The notes: generated by a model not told the origin, from the letters alone. Positions 8,393 through 17,971 are shown, counted from the stretch's first letter. The stretch is DNA of 64,000 nucleotides from Mycolicibacterium doricum (GCF_010728155.1 NZ_AP022605.1:682001-746000), one strand, 5' to 3'. Numbers and translations: made by a program.

Positions 8393-11313
8393 CCGCCCGC
8401 AAGACGCTCGCCACGCGGCGCTGACCCGCATCCGGAACTCAGGTGGCGGGCCACCAGTTTCCGCAGCTCTTCAGACCACAGCACCAACGACGCCATGGCG
8501 ATCGCGATCACCCACTGCGTGGTGTTCAGCGGCACCGTCCCGAACGCGTGCTGCAGCAACGGCGTGTGCACCACGGCGATCTGAAGCACCGAACCGAAGG
8601 CCACCGCAGCCCACAACCATTTGTTTGCGAACAGGTTCCGAATCGCGCTGGCGGTGCCGGAGCGTGCGTTGAAGGCGTTGAACAACTGCGCGAACACCAG
8701 TGTGGTGAACCCGGCCGTGCGTGCGGTGTCCAGCGACTCGGCGCCGGAGAAGAAGCCGCCGGGGCGGAGGATGTCCACGGTCATCAGGGTGACCACGGCC
8801 ATCACCGCGCCGACGAAGAGAATTCCCAGCCAGGTACCGCGGTCCAGTATTGGATCGCTGACACGCCGTGGTGGTCGAGCCATCACGTCCGAGATCTCGC
8901 CGTCGACACCCATCGCCAGCGCAGGTGCGGAATCGGTGATGAGGTTGACCCAGAGGATCTGTGTCGCCAGCAGCGGGACCGCGATCTCCTCTTCGGCTCC
9001 GGTGATTCCGAGGAATCCGGCGAACATCATTCCGAAGAACACGGTGAAGACCTCGCCGATGTTCGACGAGAGCAGGTAGCGCAGGAACTTGCGGATGTTG
9101 TCGAAGATCACCCGTCCCTGTCGGACCGCGACGACGATCGTGGCGAAGTTGTCATCACCCAGGATCATTTGTGCGGCTTCTTTGGCCACTTGGGTGCCGG
9201 TGCCCATGGCCACGCCGATGTCGGCGGCTTTGAGCGCCGGGGCGTCGTTGACGCCGTCCCCGGTGACCGCAACGACTTCACCGTTGTCCCGCAGGGCTTC
9301 GACGATCTGCAGCTTGTCCTTCGGAGTCACCCGGGCGTACACGTCGGCGGTGGCCGCGATGCCGCGCAGTCGCTCAGGCGAGACGGCGTCCAATTCTCCC
9401 GGTGTGACGGCCTTGGCCCCGGGTTGGGCGATCCCCAACTCCTCGGCGATCCGCACCGCGGTGCCCGGGTGGTCACCGGTCACCATCACCACTCGCATCC
9501 CCGCGGTGCGGGCCTCGGCGACGGCAGCCGGTACCTCTTCGCGCGGCGGGTCGATCATGCCCACCACACCCAGATACACCAGGTCGTGTTCGTCGGATTC
9601 CGCGGCCGTGTCCCCGTCGAACCGGCGATAGGCCACGGCCAAAGTTCGAAGCGCCTGCGCGGACAACGCCTCGACGTCTTCCGTCGCGGCCCTACGGTCG
9701 GCCTCCGTCAGCGCGATGGCATCACTGTCCACCTGCCGGCGGGTGCACCGGCTGAGCAGCACGTCGGGTGCCCCCTTGGTGACAAGCAATCCGACGCCGT
9801 CGTCCACGCGCTCGACGACGACGGACATCATCTTGCGCTCGGAGGTGAACGGAAGTTCTGAGCGCCGGACGTATCGGTGAACCTCATCGGCGATCTCGTC
9901 GAGTTTGTGGATGGCTATCAGAAAGGCTGCATCGGTTGGGTCACCGTGGATTTCCCAATCACCGTCGGTGGGGTGTACCTGTGCGTCGTTGGCCAGGGCT
10001 CCGCCGCCGAGCACGAGCATCGCCTCGTGCCGCAGGGCCGGGCCGGGCCCACTCCGCCCCGCGGTGAGCGCCTCTCCACCGGGACGGTAGCCGGTGCCGG
10101 TGAGCTCCAGCTCCCCCGATGAGGTGCGCACGTGCCTGATCGTCATCTCATTCCTGGTCAGGGTGCCGGTCTTGTCCGACGCGATGACACTCGCGGTGCC
10201 CAGCGTCTCGACGGAGTGCAGGTCCTTGACGATCGCGCGGGCCTTTGCCATGCGCTCGACCCCCAGTGCGAGAACGACCGTGACGATGGCCGGCAGTCCT
10301 TCCGGGACGGCGGCGACCGCGAGCGAAACCCCGAGCAACAGCACGGTCACCATGCCGGAGAAGGTTGACACGTCGTTGGCCAGGGCGGTCGCCGCCATGA
10401 CAACGACCGCGATGCCGACGACCGCGATCCCCAGCATCTTTCCCACCCGGGCGATCTCGCGTTGCAGTGGCGTCGGCTGATCCTCGGCGTCCTCGAGCAT
10501 CTGGGCGATGGCGCCCATCTCGGTATCCATGCCGGTGCTGGTGACCACGGCACGGCCGACGCCCTGAACCACCGCGGTACCCCGGTACACCATGTCGGTG
10601 CGGTCACCGATGACGACCGTACCGGCCAACGCTGCGGGGTCCTTGGTCACCGGCTCGCTCTCGCCGGTTAGTTCCGCCTCGGTGACGCGCAGGCCGCTGG
10701 CCTCGAGCAGACGGCCGTCGGCGCCAACGGCTTCCCCCTCGGACAGCACCAGGATGTCGCCGCGTACCAGCTCACCTGAAGGCACGGTGTGCAACTCACC
10801 GTCCCTGAGCACGGTGGCTCGCACCGCGGTCACGCTCTGCAGTGCCGCCACCGCCCGCTCGGCCCGGTGCTCCTGGATGAACCCGATGGCCGCGTTGAGA
10901 AGTACCACCAGTGCGATGACGACGGCATCGATCGGGACACCGCGTGCACCTTCGGCGACCCACGCCGCCAGCGATACGACGACCGCCGCGAGGAGCAGAT
11001 AGATCAGCGGATCCCGGAAATTGTCCAACACTGTCCGCCACAGGGGCGCGGGCGGTTTCGGCCTCAGCTCGTTCGGCCCGTCGACCGCCAGTCGCCGCGC
11101 GGCCTCCGCTGCGCTCAACCCGACCGCCGGGTCGACGTCGAGCTCGTGGGCAACATCTGTCCCGGTGCGAACGGAGACATCGGCAGCTTCACCGACCGGG
11201 GTGCTGGTTCCCCCGGCCGAGGTCCGACCGCCAGAAGCGGACACGTCAGCGGCCGCCCTGGTCGTCGATGGAACGGCCCGGCGCCGCGCAGGTGTGCGGT
11301 CGGCCGGCGTCAT
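8380..11313 (-). CDS. P-type cation-transporting ATPase, type IIA-like
   Basis: 977-aa membrane cation pump. Order seen: an unusual 50-residue Ala/Thr-rich N-terminal extension, the cation ATPase N-domain, TM1-2, the actuator loop TGES (216-219), TM4 motif AVPEGLP (336-342), phosphorylation motif DKTGTLT (Asp380), hinge TGDGVNDAP, and six C-terminal helices. PEGL in TM4 is the calcium/sodium-type signature, so Ca2+ or another hard cation is likely. It lies 18 bp after ctpF on the same strand and probably belongs to a Usp-ctpF-ATPase operon. ATG 11313 is used; later starts would remove the odd extension. Confidence 0.88.
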   Translation of the reverse strand: MTPADRTPARRRAVPSTTRAAADVSASGGRTSAGGTSTPVGEAADVSVRTGTDVAHELDVDPAVGLSAAEAARRLAVDGPNELRPKPPAPLWRTVLDNFRDPLIYLLLAAVVVSLAAWVAEGARGVPIDAVVIALVVLLNAAIGFIQEHRAERAVAALQSVTAVRATVLRDGELHTVPSGELVRGDILVLSEGEAVGADGRLLEASGLRVTEAELTGESEPVTKDPAALAGTVVIGDRTDMVYRGTAVVQGVGRAVVTSTGMDTEMGAIAQMLEDAEDQPTPLQREIARVGKMLGIAVVGIAVVVMAATALANDVSTFSGMVTVLLLGVSLAVAAVPEGLPAIVTVVLALGVERMAKARAIVKDLHSVETLGTASVIASDKTGTLTRNEMTIRHVRTSSGELELTGTGYRPGGEALTAGRSGPGPALRHEAMLVLGGGALANDAQVHPTDGDWEIHGDPTDAAFLIAIHKLDEIADEVHRYVRRSELPFTSERKMMSVVVERVDDGVGLLVTKGAPDVLLSRCTRRQVDSDAIALTEADRRAATEDVEALSAQALRTLAVAYRRFDGDTAAESDEHDLVYLGVVGMIDPPREEVPAAVAEARTAGMRVVMVTGDHPGTAVRIAEELGIAQPGAKAVTPGELDAVSPERLRGIAATADVYARVTPKDKLQIVEALRDNGEVVAVTGDGVNDAPALKAADIGVAMGTGTQVAKEAAQMILGDDNFATIVVAVRQGRVIFDNIRKFLRYLLSSNIGEVFTVFFGMMFAGFLGITGAEEEIAVPLLATQILWVNLITDSAPALAMGVDGEISDVMARPPRRVSDPILDRGTWLGILFVGAVMAVVTLMTVDILRPGGFFSGAESLDTARTAGFTTLVFAQLFNAFNARSGTASAIRNLFANKWLWAAVAFGSVLQIAVVHTPLLQHAFGTVPLNTTQWVIAIAMASLVLWSEELRKLVARHLSSGCGSAPRGERLAGGHPR

Positions 11314-11331
11314 GACGGCTGTGGGTCGGAT

Positions 11332-14064
11332 TCACGGCGACCATCTCCGTGCCCGGATCCATTTCTCGGCTGCGACCACCAGGCTGATGGCGACCGCGAT
11401 TCCGAAGATGCGCAGCCAACTCCCCGCGTCCAGGGGAGCGGTCTGGAACACGAGGTTCATGGCCGGAAGGTAGGTGATGGCCAGCTGCGCCATGGCCTGC
11501 ACACCGACACCTACGATCAGCCACCGATTGGTGAACAACCCAATCCGCCAAGCCGATCGGGTCAGCGAGCGGCAGCTGAAGAGGTAGAACCCCTCCACCA
11601 CGACGAAGAGATTCAGCGCCGCCGTGCGTGCTTCGGCCACTTCGGCGCCGTGGGTGAGTTCCCATTGGAAGAGCCACCACGATCCGGCCACCAGGAGGCT
11701 GGATACCAGGAGAATCCGACCCACCAACGCCGAGGTGAGCAGCGGTTGGTCGGGGTCACGCGGCGGCCTCGTCATGATCCCGGCCTCTTTGGGTTCGAAG
11801 GCCAGCATGAGTCCCAAGGCGACGGCGGTGGTCATGTTGATCCAGAGGATCTGGGTGGGCAGGATCGGGAGTGTCGCGCCCAACGCGATCGCCACCAGGA
11901 TGACCAGCCCCTCGCCGATGTTCGTCGGCAGCGTCCAGGTGATGAACTTCGTCAGGTTGTCGAAGACGCCGCGGCCCTCCTCCACCGCCGCTTCGATGGT
12001 GGCGAAATCGTCGTCGGTGAGGATCATGTCGGCCGCGTCCTTGGCGACCTCGGTGCCGCCACGACCCATCGCAACTCCGATGTTGGCCTGCCGCAACGCC
12101 GGAGCGTCGTTGACGCCGTCGCCAGTCATCGCGACGACGTGTCCCCTCTGCTGCAGGGCCCGGACGAGCCGCAGCTTCTGCTCGGGTGACACCCGGGCGA
12201 AGACGCTGGCTCGTTGTACTGCCTCGGGCAGTTCGTCGGCCGGTGTGACGGCCAACTGAGCGCCCGTCAACACCTGGTCGGAGGTGCTGTCCGTACGGTC
12301 GAGCACACCGACTGCCGATGCGATGGCCCTCGCCGTGCCGGCGTGGTCGCCGGTGATCATCTTGACCGCGATACCCGCCGAGTGACACGCGGTGACCGCT
12401 GGTGCGGCGGCCGCCCGCGGTGGGTCCAGCATGGCTTGCATGCCGGTGAAGGCCGTCGCGCCGACCACCGCCTCTTCACCGAATTCATCTGGTGAGACCG
12501 ACGTTCGGATTCCGCAGGCCAGAACGCGAAGCCCCTCGGCCGCGAGGCGATCGGCCGCCTCGGTCACCGCCGCGCGGTCGAGCGCGCGAAGTGAGCCGTC
12601 GGCACGCATCTGAGAGTCGCAAATCTCCAGCATGCGTTCCACAGCGCCCTTGACCAGAACAACGTGCTCGGACCGGCCCCATTCGTGAAGAGTCGCCATG
12701 TACTGTCGTTCGGAGGTGAACGGAATCGTGGCACGCCGGGGAAGTTCGGCGCCGACCCGGTCCGGTGGGATGCCTGCCTTCGCGGCAACGACGACCATCG
12801 CCGCCTCGGTCGGGTCGCCGGTCGCCTGCCACCGGCCGTCGACGCGGTTGAGTGCCGCATCGTTGCATGCCGCTCCGCCGAGCAGCGTCCAGCGCAGCGC
12901 AGCGTCGTCGTCGATCGAGACGGTCGCCCCTCCTGTCGCGAGCAGGGTGCCCTCAGGGGCGTAACCAGAGCCGGTCACCTCCATGGAGTTCTCCGGAGTC
13001 CAGATCTTGCGCACCGTCATCTCGTTCTCGGTGAGAGTGCCGGTTTTGTCAGAGCAGATGACGGTCGTGCTGCCCAGTGTCTCGACGGCGGGCAGGCGTC
13101 GGATCACGGCTCGGCGTTTGGCCATCCGGGCGACGCCGATAGCGAGCGTGATGGTCACCGCTGCGGGCAGCCCCTCCGGGATCGCGCCGACGGCCAGCGC
13201 CACGGCGGCGTTGAAGGTCTCCACAGGATCCTGTCCGCGCAGCAGGCCGAGGGCGAAGGTGACCGCGGCCAACCCCAGAATGGCGACGGTCAGGATCTGG
13301 CTGAACTGCGCCAGCTTCGCCGTCAACGGCGTGGCAAGCGCTTCGGCGGCACCGACCAGGCGGTGAATCTGGCCGATCTCGGTCACCGCTCCGGTCGCTA
13401 CCACGACCCCCGCTGCCGTCCCCGCGGTTACGAGGGTTCCTGAATAGGCCATGTTCCGCCGGTCGGCCACCGGTGTGGCTTCCGGCAACTCAACCTCGGC
13501 TTTGACCACCGGCGCCGACTCACCTGTCAGGGCCGACTCGTCCACCCGCAGTTCGGTTTCCCGCAGTATCCGCAAATCCGCCGGAACTTTGTCGCCGGCC
13601 TCGATGAGCACCAGGTCACCGGGGACCAGTTCCTCCGAGGTGATGGAAATTTCCCGGCCGTCACGGACGACTCGGGCGTCGGTGTGGACCATCGCGCGCA
13701 GGCTCTGCAGCGCTGCCTCCGCCCTGGACTCCTGGATGAACCCGACCACAGCGTTCACCAGCACCACGGCGAAGATCACTGTTGCATCGACGTATTCGCG
13801 TAGGAGGGCAGTCACGGCCCCGGCAACCAGGAGTACGTAGATCAGTGGATGGTGGAACTGACGCAGGATGCGAAGCAGTGGACCGGCGCCGACCGTCTCG
13901 GGTAGGACATTGGGTCCGAACTGCACCCGACGTTCCTGTGCCTGCGACGTGGACAGGCCCCGGTGCGGATCGGTCTGGAGGATCAGAACCACATCGTGCG
14001 TGGGTAGTCCGTGATGTGCATTGGACGTGACCAGATTGGGCTGCATCATATTGCGCTGCGTCAT
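11332..14064 (-). CDS. ctpF: P-type cation ATPase CtpF
   Basis: 910-aa P-type ATPase matching M. tuberculosis CtpF along its length (HHGLPTHDVVLIL near the N-terminus, PLIYVLLVAGAVTA, NRWLIVGVGVQAMAQ at the C-terminus). Motifs: TGES (180-183), PEGL in TM4 (296-299), DKTGTLT (Asp339), TGDGVNDAP. In M. tuberculosis ctpF is a DosR-regulon gene encoding a plasma-membrane pump linked to calcium; that is family knowledge. Its ATG directly abuts the stop codon of the upstream membrane Usp gene, so the two are co-transcribed. A candidate DosR box lies upstream of that Usp gene. Confidence 0.92.
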   Translation of the reverse strand: MTQRNMMQPNLVTSNAHHGLPTHDVVLILQTDPHRGLSTSQAQERRVQFGPNVLPETVGAGPLLRILRQFHHPLIYVLLVAGAVTALLREYVDATVIFAVVLVNAVVGFIQESRAEAALQSLRAMVHTDARVVRDGREISITSEELVPGDLVLIEAGDKVPADLRILRETELRVDESALTGESAPVVKAEVELPEATPVADRRNMAYSGTLVTAGTAAGVVVATGAVTEIGQIHRLVGAAEALATPLTAKLAQFSQILTVAILGLAAVTFALGLLRGQDPVETFNAAVALAVGAIPEGLPAAVTITLAIGVARMAKRRAVIRRLPAVETLGSTTVICSDKTGTLTENEMTVRKIWTPENSMEVTGSGYAPEGTLLATGGATVSIDDDAALRWTLLGGAACNDAALNRVDGRWQATGDPTEAAMVVVAAKAGIPPDRVGAELPRRATIPFTSERQYMATLHEWGRSEHVVLVKGAVERMLEICDSQMRADGSLRALDRAAVTEAADRLAAEGLRVLACGIRTSVSPDEFGEEAVVGATAFTGMQAMLDPPRAAAAPAVTACHSAGIAVKMITGDHAGTARAIASAVGVLDRTDSTSDQVLTGAQLAVTPADELPEAVQRASVFARVSPEQKLRLVRALQQRGHVVAMTGDGVNDAPALRQANIGVAMGRGGTEVAKDAADMILTDDDFATIEAAVEEGRGVFDNLTKFITWTLPTNIGEGLVILVAIALGATLPILPTQILWINMTTAVALGLMLAFEPKEAGIMTRPPRDPDQPLLTSALVGRILLVSSLLVAGSWWLFQWELTHGAEVAEARTAALNLFVVVEGFYLFSCRSLTRSAWRIGLFTNRWLIVGVGVQAMAQLAITYLPAMNLVFQTAPLDAGSWLRIFGIAVAISLVVAAEKWIRARRWSP

Positions 14065-14721
14065 TCAGCCCACCGCCCGGCTGGGCACGTGATCGACTCC
14101 TGCAACAGGTTCGACCGCCAGCACCGGGACCGGTGAGTGCTGCACCAGATCGGCGGAGACGCTCCCCAGAAGCAGTCGGGACGGCCCACGACCGCGCCGG
14201 CCGCCCACGAGTAGGTCGATGTCGTGTCGCTGGGCGAACTGGCGCAACCCACATCCCGGTGGACCGGCGAGTACCTCGGTGTGCACCGGAAATCCTCGCG
14301 CGATGCGGGTCGGCGCCTCGCCGAGCCTTCGCGACGCCGCATCGATTCGCGAGTGGGTCATGTCCTCGGTCGCCGCGAAATGCACGACCTCGGCAAGTAC
14401 AAGATGCGCGCAACGCGGGCGGAGGAGACGCCGGATCGTCGCAAGAGCCTGCTTGGCTTCCGATGAACCGTCGAGACCCGCCAGGACGCGTGGACCCTCA
14501 CCGGCGTTCGGATCCGCCCGTGGCATCGTGCGAGCCTCGGATGACGCGACTGGAGGCCGCCCTGAGACACGCTCGAATGCGATGGGTACGAAGAGCAGTC
14601 CCAGCGGTGGCGCGACAAGTATCCAGAGGGGGTCATAACCGCGGCGGGTCATCCACAGGCCGGAGACCAACCCCGTGCTCAGCCACGCCGCGACTATGAC
14701 GATCGCGGTGCCAGTGCTCAT
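14065..14721 (-). CDS. Membrane-anchored universal stress protein
   Basis: 218 aa starting at ATG 14721 behind a strong Shine-Dalgarno (GGAGG). Two hydrophobic segments at the N-terminus (AIVIVAAWLSTGLVSGLWM and PLWILVAPPLGLLFVPIAF) precede one UspA domain (about 75-210: VLAGLDGSSEA, ending GGRRGRGPSRLLLGSVS, a Gly-rich ATP-loop). A membrane-tethered Usp domain is unusual. It is the first gene of an operon with ctpF, suggesting it may sense or regulate the pump at the membrane (inference). Confidence 0.82.
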   Translation of the reverse strand: MSTGTAIVIVAAWLSTGLVSGLWMTRRGYDPLWILVAPPLGLLFVPIAFERVSGRPPVASSEARTMPRADPNAGEGPRVLAGLDGSSEAKQALATIRRLLRPRCAHLVLAEVVHFAATEDMTHSRIDAASRRLGEAPTRIARGFPVHTEVLAGPPGCGLRQFAQRHDIDLLVGGRRGRGPSRLLLGSVSADLVQHSPVPVLAVEPVAGVDHVPSRAVG

Positions 14722-14861
14722 GAGACCTCCTGAACGCCATGCCCACAATGATGTCCGCGGTGGACGCACTGTCTGGTCATCACCTGGTCCTCTCGGGCCG
14801 GGGGCCGTCGTACCGCGGCCACCACAATCAGCCACGTTAGGTGGCGGCGACGGGCGGAGAT

Positions 14862-14875
14862 AGGGACATTGGACC
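14862..14875. promoter_or_regulatory. Candidate DosR box upstream of Usp-ctpF operon
   Basis: GGGACATTGGACCC matches 11 of 14 positions of the DosR palindrome. It lies 140 bp upstream of the membrane Usp start. Confidence 0.5.
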
Positions 14876-15390
14876 CTTGCAAACCTTTGCAACGCCCAGC
14901 CGGTACGCGTCCTCGATTCCCCGATCGCGCCAGGGGCGGTTGCGTGACGGGCAGTTGGCCGTGGCCGACTGCGGCGACGGGACGGCGGTCCTGCTGTAGC
15001 GCAACCAGCTCGCGGGATTGTGCACCACGGCGAAGCAGGCCATCCGAGACCGCGACGGATACCCCCGACGCCAGGGCCGTGCTTGTAGCCATCATCGCGA
15101 CACCGGCGGCCACATGAGCGCGGAACTGAACGATCCGGCCGTGGAGACCGGATGCCGTCCATCCGGCGATGCGGACCACCACAGCGCCTGAGCCCGCCGG
15201 GGCTCGTTGTCTCGTCGTGCGTGTGGTGCATCGGACGACACACCGAACCTGTGGCGACCCGTCGACTCCCCGCTGAAATCCGCCGGGTCCGCTGATGTGG
15301 TCATATCGCCTAGTCGGTGGCATGATGACCAGTCCTGATGTTGGGAAACTGTGGCGCGCAGCGCTGGGGGCGTTCGTCCGCGTAGAGGGA

Positions 15391-15404
15391 GCACCAAAGA
15401 CCCG
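15391..15404. promoter_or_regulatory. Weak DosR-like box upstream of Usp pseudogene
   Basis: AGCACCAAAGACCC matches 10 of 14 positions of the DosR palindrome and lies about 90 bp before the Usp pseudogene start. Confidence 0.35.
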
Positions 15405-15491
15405 AGACGCTGGGCCAACCGCTCCCTCCGAGGCGCTCGTCCGTCCCTTAGCTCAGGGTGGTCAGCTGCGCCGACCAGAATGGGAGATCAG

Positions 15492-16302
15492 ATGGACACG
15501 ACATGCGGGCCGGTCGTGGTGGGAGTGGACGGCTCTCAGGCCGCACTCGACGCTGTGACATGGGCGGTCGACGAGGCTGTCGAGCGCTCCGTGCCGCTGC
15601 GACTGGTACACGCCACGGGCGTGACGCCACAGGCGGACCAGTCGCCCGACGATTACCGGCTCGAACGCGAATATGCGGAGACGGTGCTCCGGGCGGCCTC
15701 CACTGCGGAAAGGTCGGCCGGCCGGGATGTCAAGGTCGAAACGGAGATTCTGTGGGGTTCCCCCGAGAGCGAACTGGTCGCCGAATCGCGTGGTGCCGAG
15801 ATGGTCTGCGTCGGATCTGTGGGGATCGGTGCGATTGCCCAACGTGATCCTGGGCTCCACCGCGGTCACCGTGTCGACACAGGGACAGTGTCGCGTCGCG
15901 GTGCTCCGCCGGGATGCCATTCCGTCGCCGAACGGCTGGCTGGCGGTCGCATCCGACGCCACGCCGGAAAGCGAAAGCGTTGTCATCGGCGCACTGGAGG
16001 AGGCCCGGCTACGCGGTTCGCCGGTCGTGGTCGTCGGAGTACGCCGCTGGCAATCGCTCGAGCCGAGTTACGACGAGCTGGACCGGCGCACAACGTACTT
16101 GGCTCACCGATACCCCGGTGTGCGGACAAAAGTGGTGTCGACCGACGGTGACATCGTGCGATATCTGGCACACCAGAGGGACGACGACGTCCACATGGTC
16201 GTCGTCGGGACTGCCGACGCAGAGGCGGTGGTGGACATCGTCGGCCCGCACGGCACAATGTTCGGCGGCGCCCGGCGGCACTCAGTGCTCGTGGTCCGCT
16301 GA
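15492..16302 (+). pseudogene. Universal stress protein gene with one-base frameshift
   Basis: ATG 15492 follows GGGAGA. The first frame gives a good Usp N-terminus (PVVVGVDGSQAALDAVTWAV) up to MVCVGSVGIGAIA. The homologous continuation NVILGSTAVTVSTQGQCRVAV, plus a second Usp-like domain ending in HSVLVVR, lies in the next frame. Removing one C from the CCC run at 15838-15840 restores one ORF. The downstream GNAT start overlaps its stop (TGATG), so the intact ancestor was in an operon with it. Confidence 0.8.
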
Positions 16303-16840
16303 TGCCAGACCAGGCCGACGCCGGCCGGAGCGAATACGAATCACCCACCACCGCAGAACTTCTCGACGGCCATGTGGTCACGATCCGGCGGGTCGCCGAA
16401 ACCGACCGAGCAGCGATAACCGCATTGGCGCATGGGCTCACCGAACAGGAACGGTATCTGCGGTTCTTCACCACGCACCCCGCCACATCGACGAATGGGT
16501 TGACTCGTTGGTCGACGCATCCGCAGACCGGTTCACGTTGGCAGCCGTCGACGATGGCACGTTGCTCGGTGTGGCGAACTGCATCGAGTCACCTCGCCCC
16601 GGCTACGCGGAGGTGTCGATCGTCGTCGCACATGGTCAACACCATCGCGGCGTCGGAACCGTCCTGCTCAACGCGCTGGGCCGCATCGCCCGCGCCAACG
16701 GCCAGCATTACTTCATCGCCGACATCCTCGCCGAGAACCGCGAAATGCAGACAGTCCTCACGGATTCCGGCTGGCCGTGCCGGCGTCAACTCGACGGGTC
16801 CGTGGTGTCGGTCGAGGTTGATCTGCGGCAGGCTCCCTGA
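16302..16840 (+). pseudogene. GNAT acetyltransferase gene with one-base frameshift
   Basis: The N-terminal half (HVVTIRRVAETDRAAITALAHGLTEQERYLRFF) is in the frame of ATG 16302. After THPA the matching frame switches to HIDEWVDSLVDAS...VAHGQHHRGVGTVLLNALGRIARANG, which holds the acetyl-CoA-binding motif region (QHHRGVGT). Adding one C near 16482-16486 restores about 180 aa. The family resembles mycobacterial GNATs found next to Usp genes; no substrate can be named. Confidence 0.78.
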
Positions 16841-16980
16841 TCGGTTAGGCGATTACCGATCCCGTCCATCAAGGTCCCCGTCCAGCCAGGTCGCCAGCTC
16901 CCGTCGCCGGCAGTATCCACGTTGACCCAGGGCGAGGAGGAACCCCCGCGGCCCGAAAGGGGAGCGCGCAAGCTGTCCTT
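16841..16980. other. Short interval between GNAT pseudogene and IS relic
   Basis: No gene or clear signal is seen; the composition is GC-rich and normal. It probably marks the left border of the decayed mobile element. Confidence 0.5.
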
Positions 16981-17087
16981 TGACCCAATTCTTGGGCGCA
17001 AGCCTCGCCATTTATGGCGAGGTGAGCCATCCCGTGTGTCGCCGGGCGCAGCCCGGCCCTCAGAGCGGGCGGGTAGGCGACCAGCAC

Positions 17088-17276
17088 ATGCACGTGGTGG
17101 GCCTCACCGTTGAACTCGACCAGCTCGACAGCGAGCTGGTCGCACATGGTGCGCATGGTGGTTTCGGCGGAGGTGAGCATCGGATCGGTGAACAGTTTGC
17201 GCCGGAACTTGGTTACGGAAACCAGGTGGGCGTGCAGCAACGACACGCGGTGCCGGTTGCGGCGGTAGGTCGTCGT
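17088..17276 (-). pseudogene. Truncated tnpA (Y1 HUH transposase) relic
   Basis: The minus strand encodes TYRRNRHRVSLLHAHLVSVTKF (split reading) then RRKLFTDPML...VEFNGEAHHVHVLVAYPP, a typical TnpA_REP-like N-terminal half with the HUH motif (HVH in HHVHVLV). The catalytic-tyrosine half is missing; the frame reads on into an element-end sequence. Non-functional. Confidence 0.78.
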
Positions 17277-17304
17277 TGTCAGTGGACACCTCTACGGTTG
17301 TGCT

Positions 17305-17584
17305 GTGGGTAAGACCTACCGCATGGCACCGACACCGACTGGTGAGCAGCCGGTGGGCAGGCCGAGGGCGGGTAAGCGGGCCAAGCGTGCGCCGAGGCAT
17401 GTGCGGTCGTGGCCGCTGCGGCCGAATCCAACGCAGTGCCGGGAGATCGGTATCCGGTTTTTCACCCGGGGTGTGGGTGTATAACGCGGTGCTGGGGGAG
17501 TTCATCACCCGCAGCTGCGCGGTGAAGGCCGATCCGGGCTGGCAGGTGGCGCGGGATCTGCCGCACCGCAGTCCTGAGTGTCAG
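17305..17584 (+). pseudogene. Truncated, frameshifted tnpB relic
   Basis: From GTG 17305 the frame gives a basic N-terminus then WPLRPNPTQCREIGIRFF. After a frameshift near 17465-17475 it continues as GVWVYNAVLGEFITRS, the conserved N-terminal block of the RNA-guided nuclease TnpB. Nothing of the RuvC-like or zinc-finger domains follows. It is divergent from the tnpA relic, as in intact IS605-type elements. Confidence 0.7.
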
Positions 17585-17971
17585 GTCCGAACGGTCATGG
17601 TGCTGCCTTTCGAGATGATGTCCTCACGACGGTGCGCGGCATACTGTTGTGAAGAAGTAGGGACCTGTGGGGCAGAGACCTGTTGTCGGGGCAGAGACGA
17701 AGCTTCCGAAGCGGATGGGGCCTTTCGGTCGCGAGCGTCGTGACGGTGGCCGGTGCGCCAGTTCGCGTGATTTTGGGCAGCCCACCGGAGCGGGTAGTAT
17801 TGAGCAACGGTGCGGTGCCCGCGCCGGCTCTTGCGTGCCTCTGGTTTCCGGAATTTCCGACTACCGGCTCACGTTTCGTGGTCGGGGCGTAGCTGTGCCA
17901 GCGCAGCACGTCGCCGTCACGGCGACGGGCGCCGAACCAACCAGAAGACAACGGAGGATCTCCGAAGAGTT
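17585..17971. other. Upstream region of infA
   Basis: No gene is supported. An imperfect duplication, GACCTGTGGGGCAGA followed by GACCTGTTGTCGGGGCAGA, lies at 17662-17695. A possible -10 box TAGTAT sits at 17795-17800 for the infA operon, with no convincing -35. A strong Shine-Dalgarno GGAGGATC precedes the infA ATG. Confidence 0.5.

Larger units (their letters stand above)
14722..15491. other. 770-bp interval without a supported gene
   Basis: No ORF here shows a recognisable domain or good start. Short hydrophobic stretches on the minus strand (for example AHVAAGVAMMATSTALASGV, about 15110-15050) hint at a decayed gene but are not convincing. Two DosR-like boxes are present, one serving the minus-strand Usp-ctpF operon and one the plus-strand Usp pseudogene. 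Confidence 0.5.
16981..17584. mobile_element. Degraded IS200/IS605-family element
   Basis: The segment combines a structured end sequence at 16981-17080, a truncated tnpA on the minus strand and a truncated, frameshifted tnpB start on the plus strand. The end contains a perfect 9-bp hairpin CCTCGCCAT-TT-ATGGCGAGG and a second hairpin GCCGGGC-GCA-GCCCGGC. The tnpA frame runs directly into this end after VAYPP, so an internal deletion has joined an element end to the middle of tnpA. The element cannot move by itself. Confidence 0.75.

Noticed and set aside
14718..15323. 201-codon minus-strand ORF between the Usp genes
   Set aside because: Codon pattern and composition look non-coding apart from a short hydrophobic stretch; no good start or domain was found.
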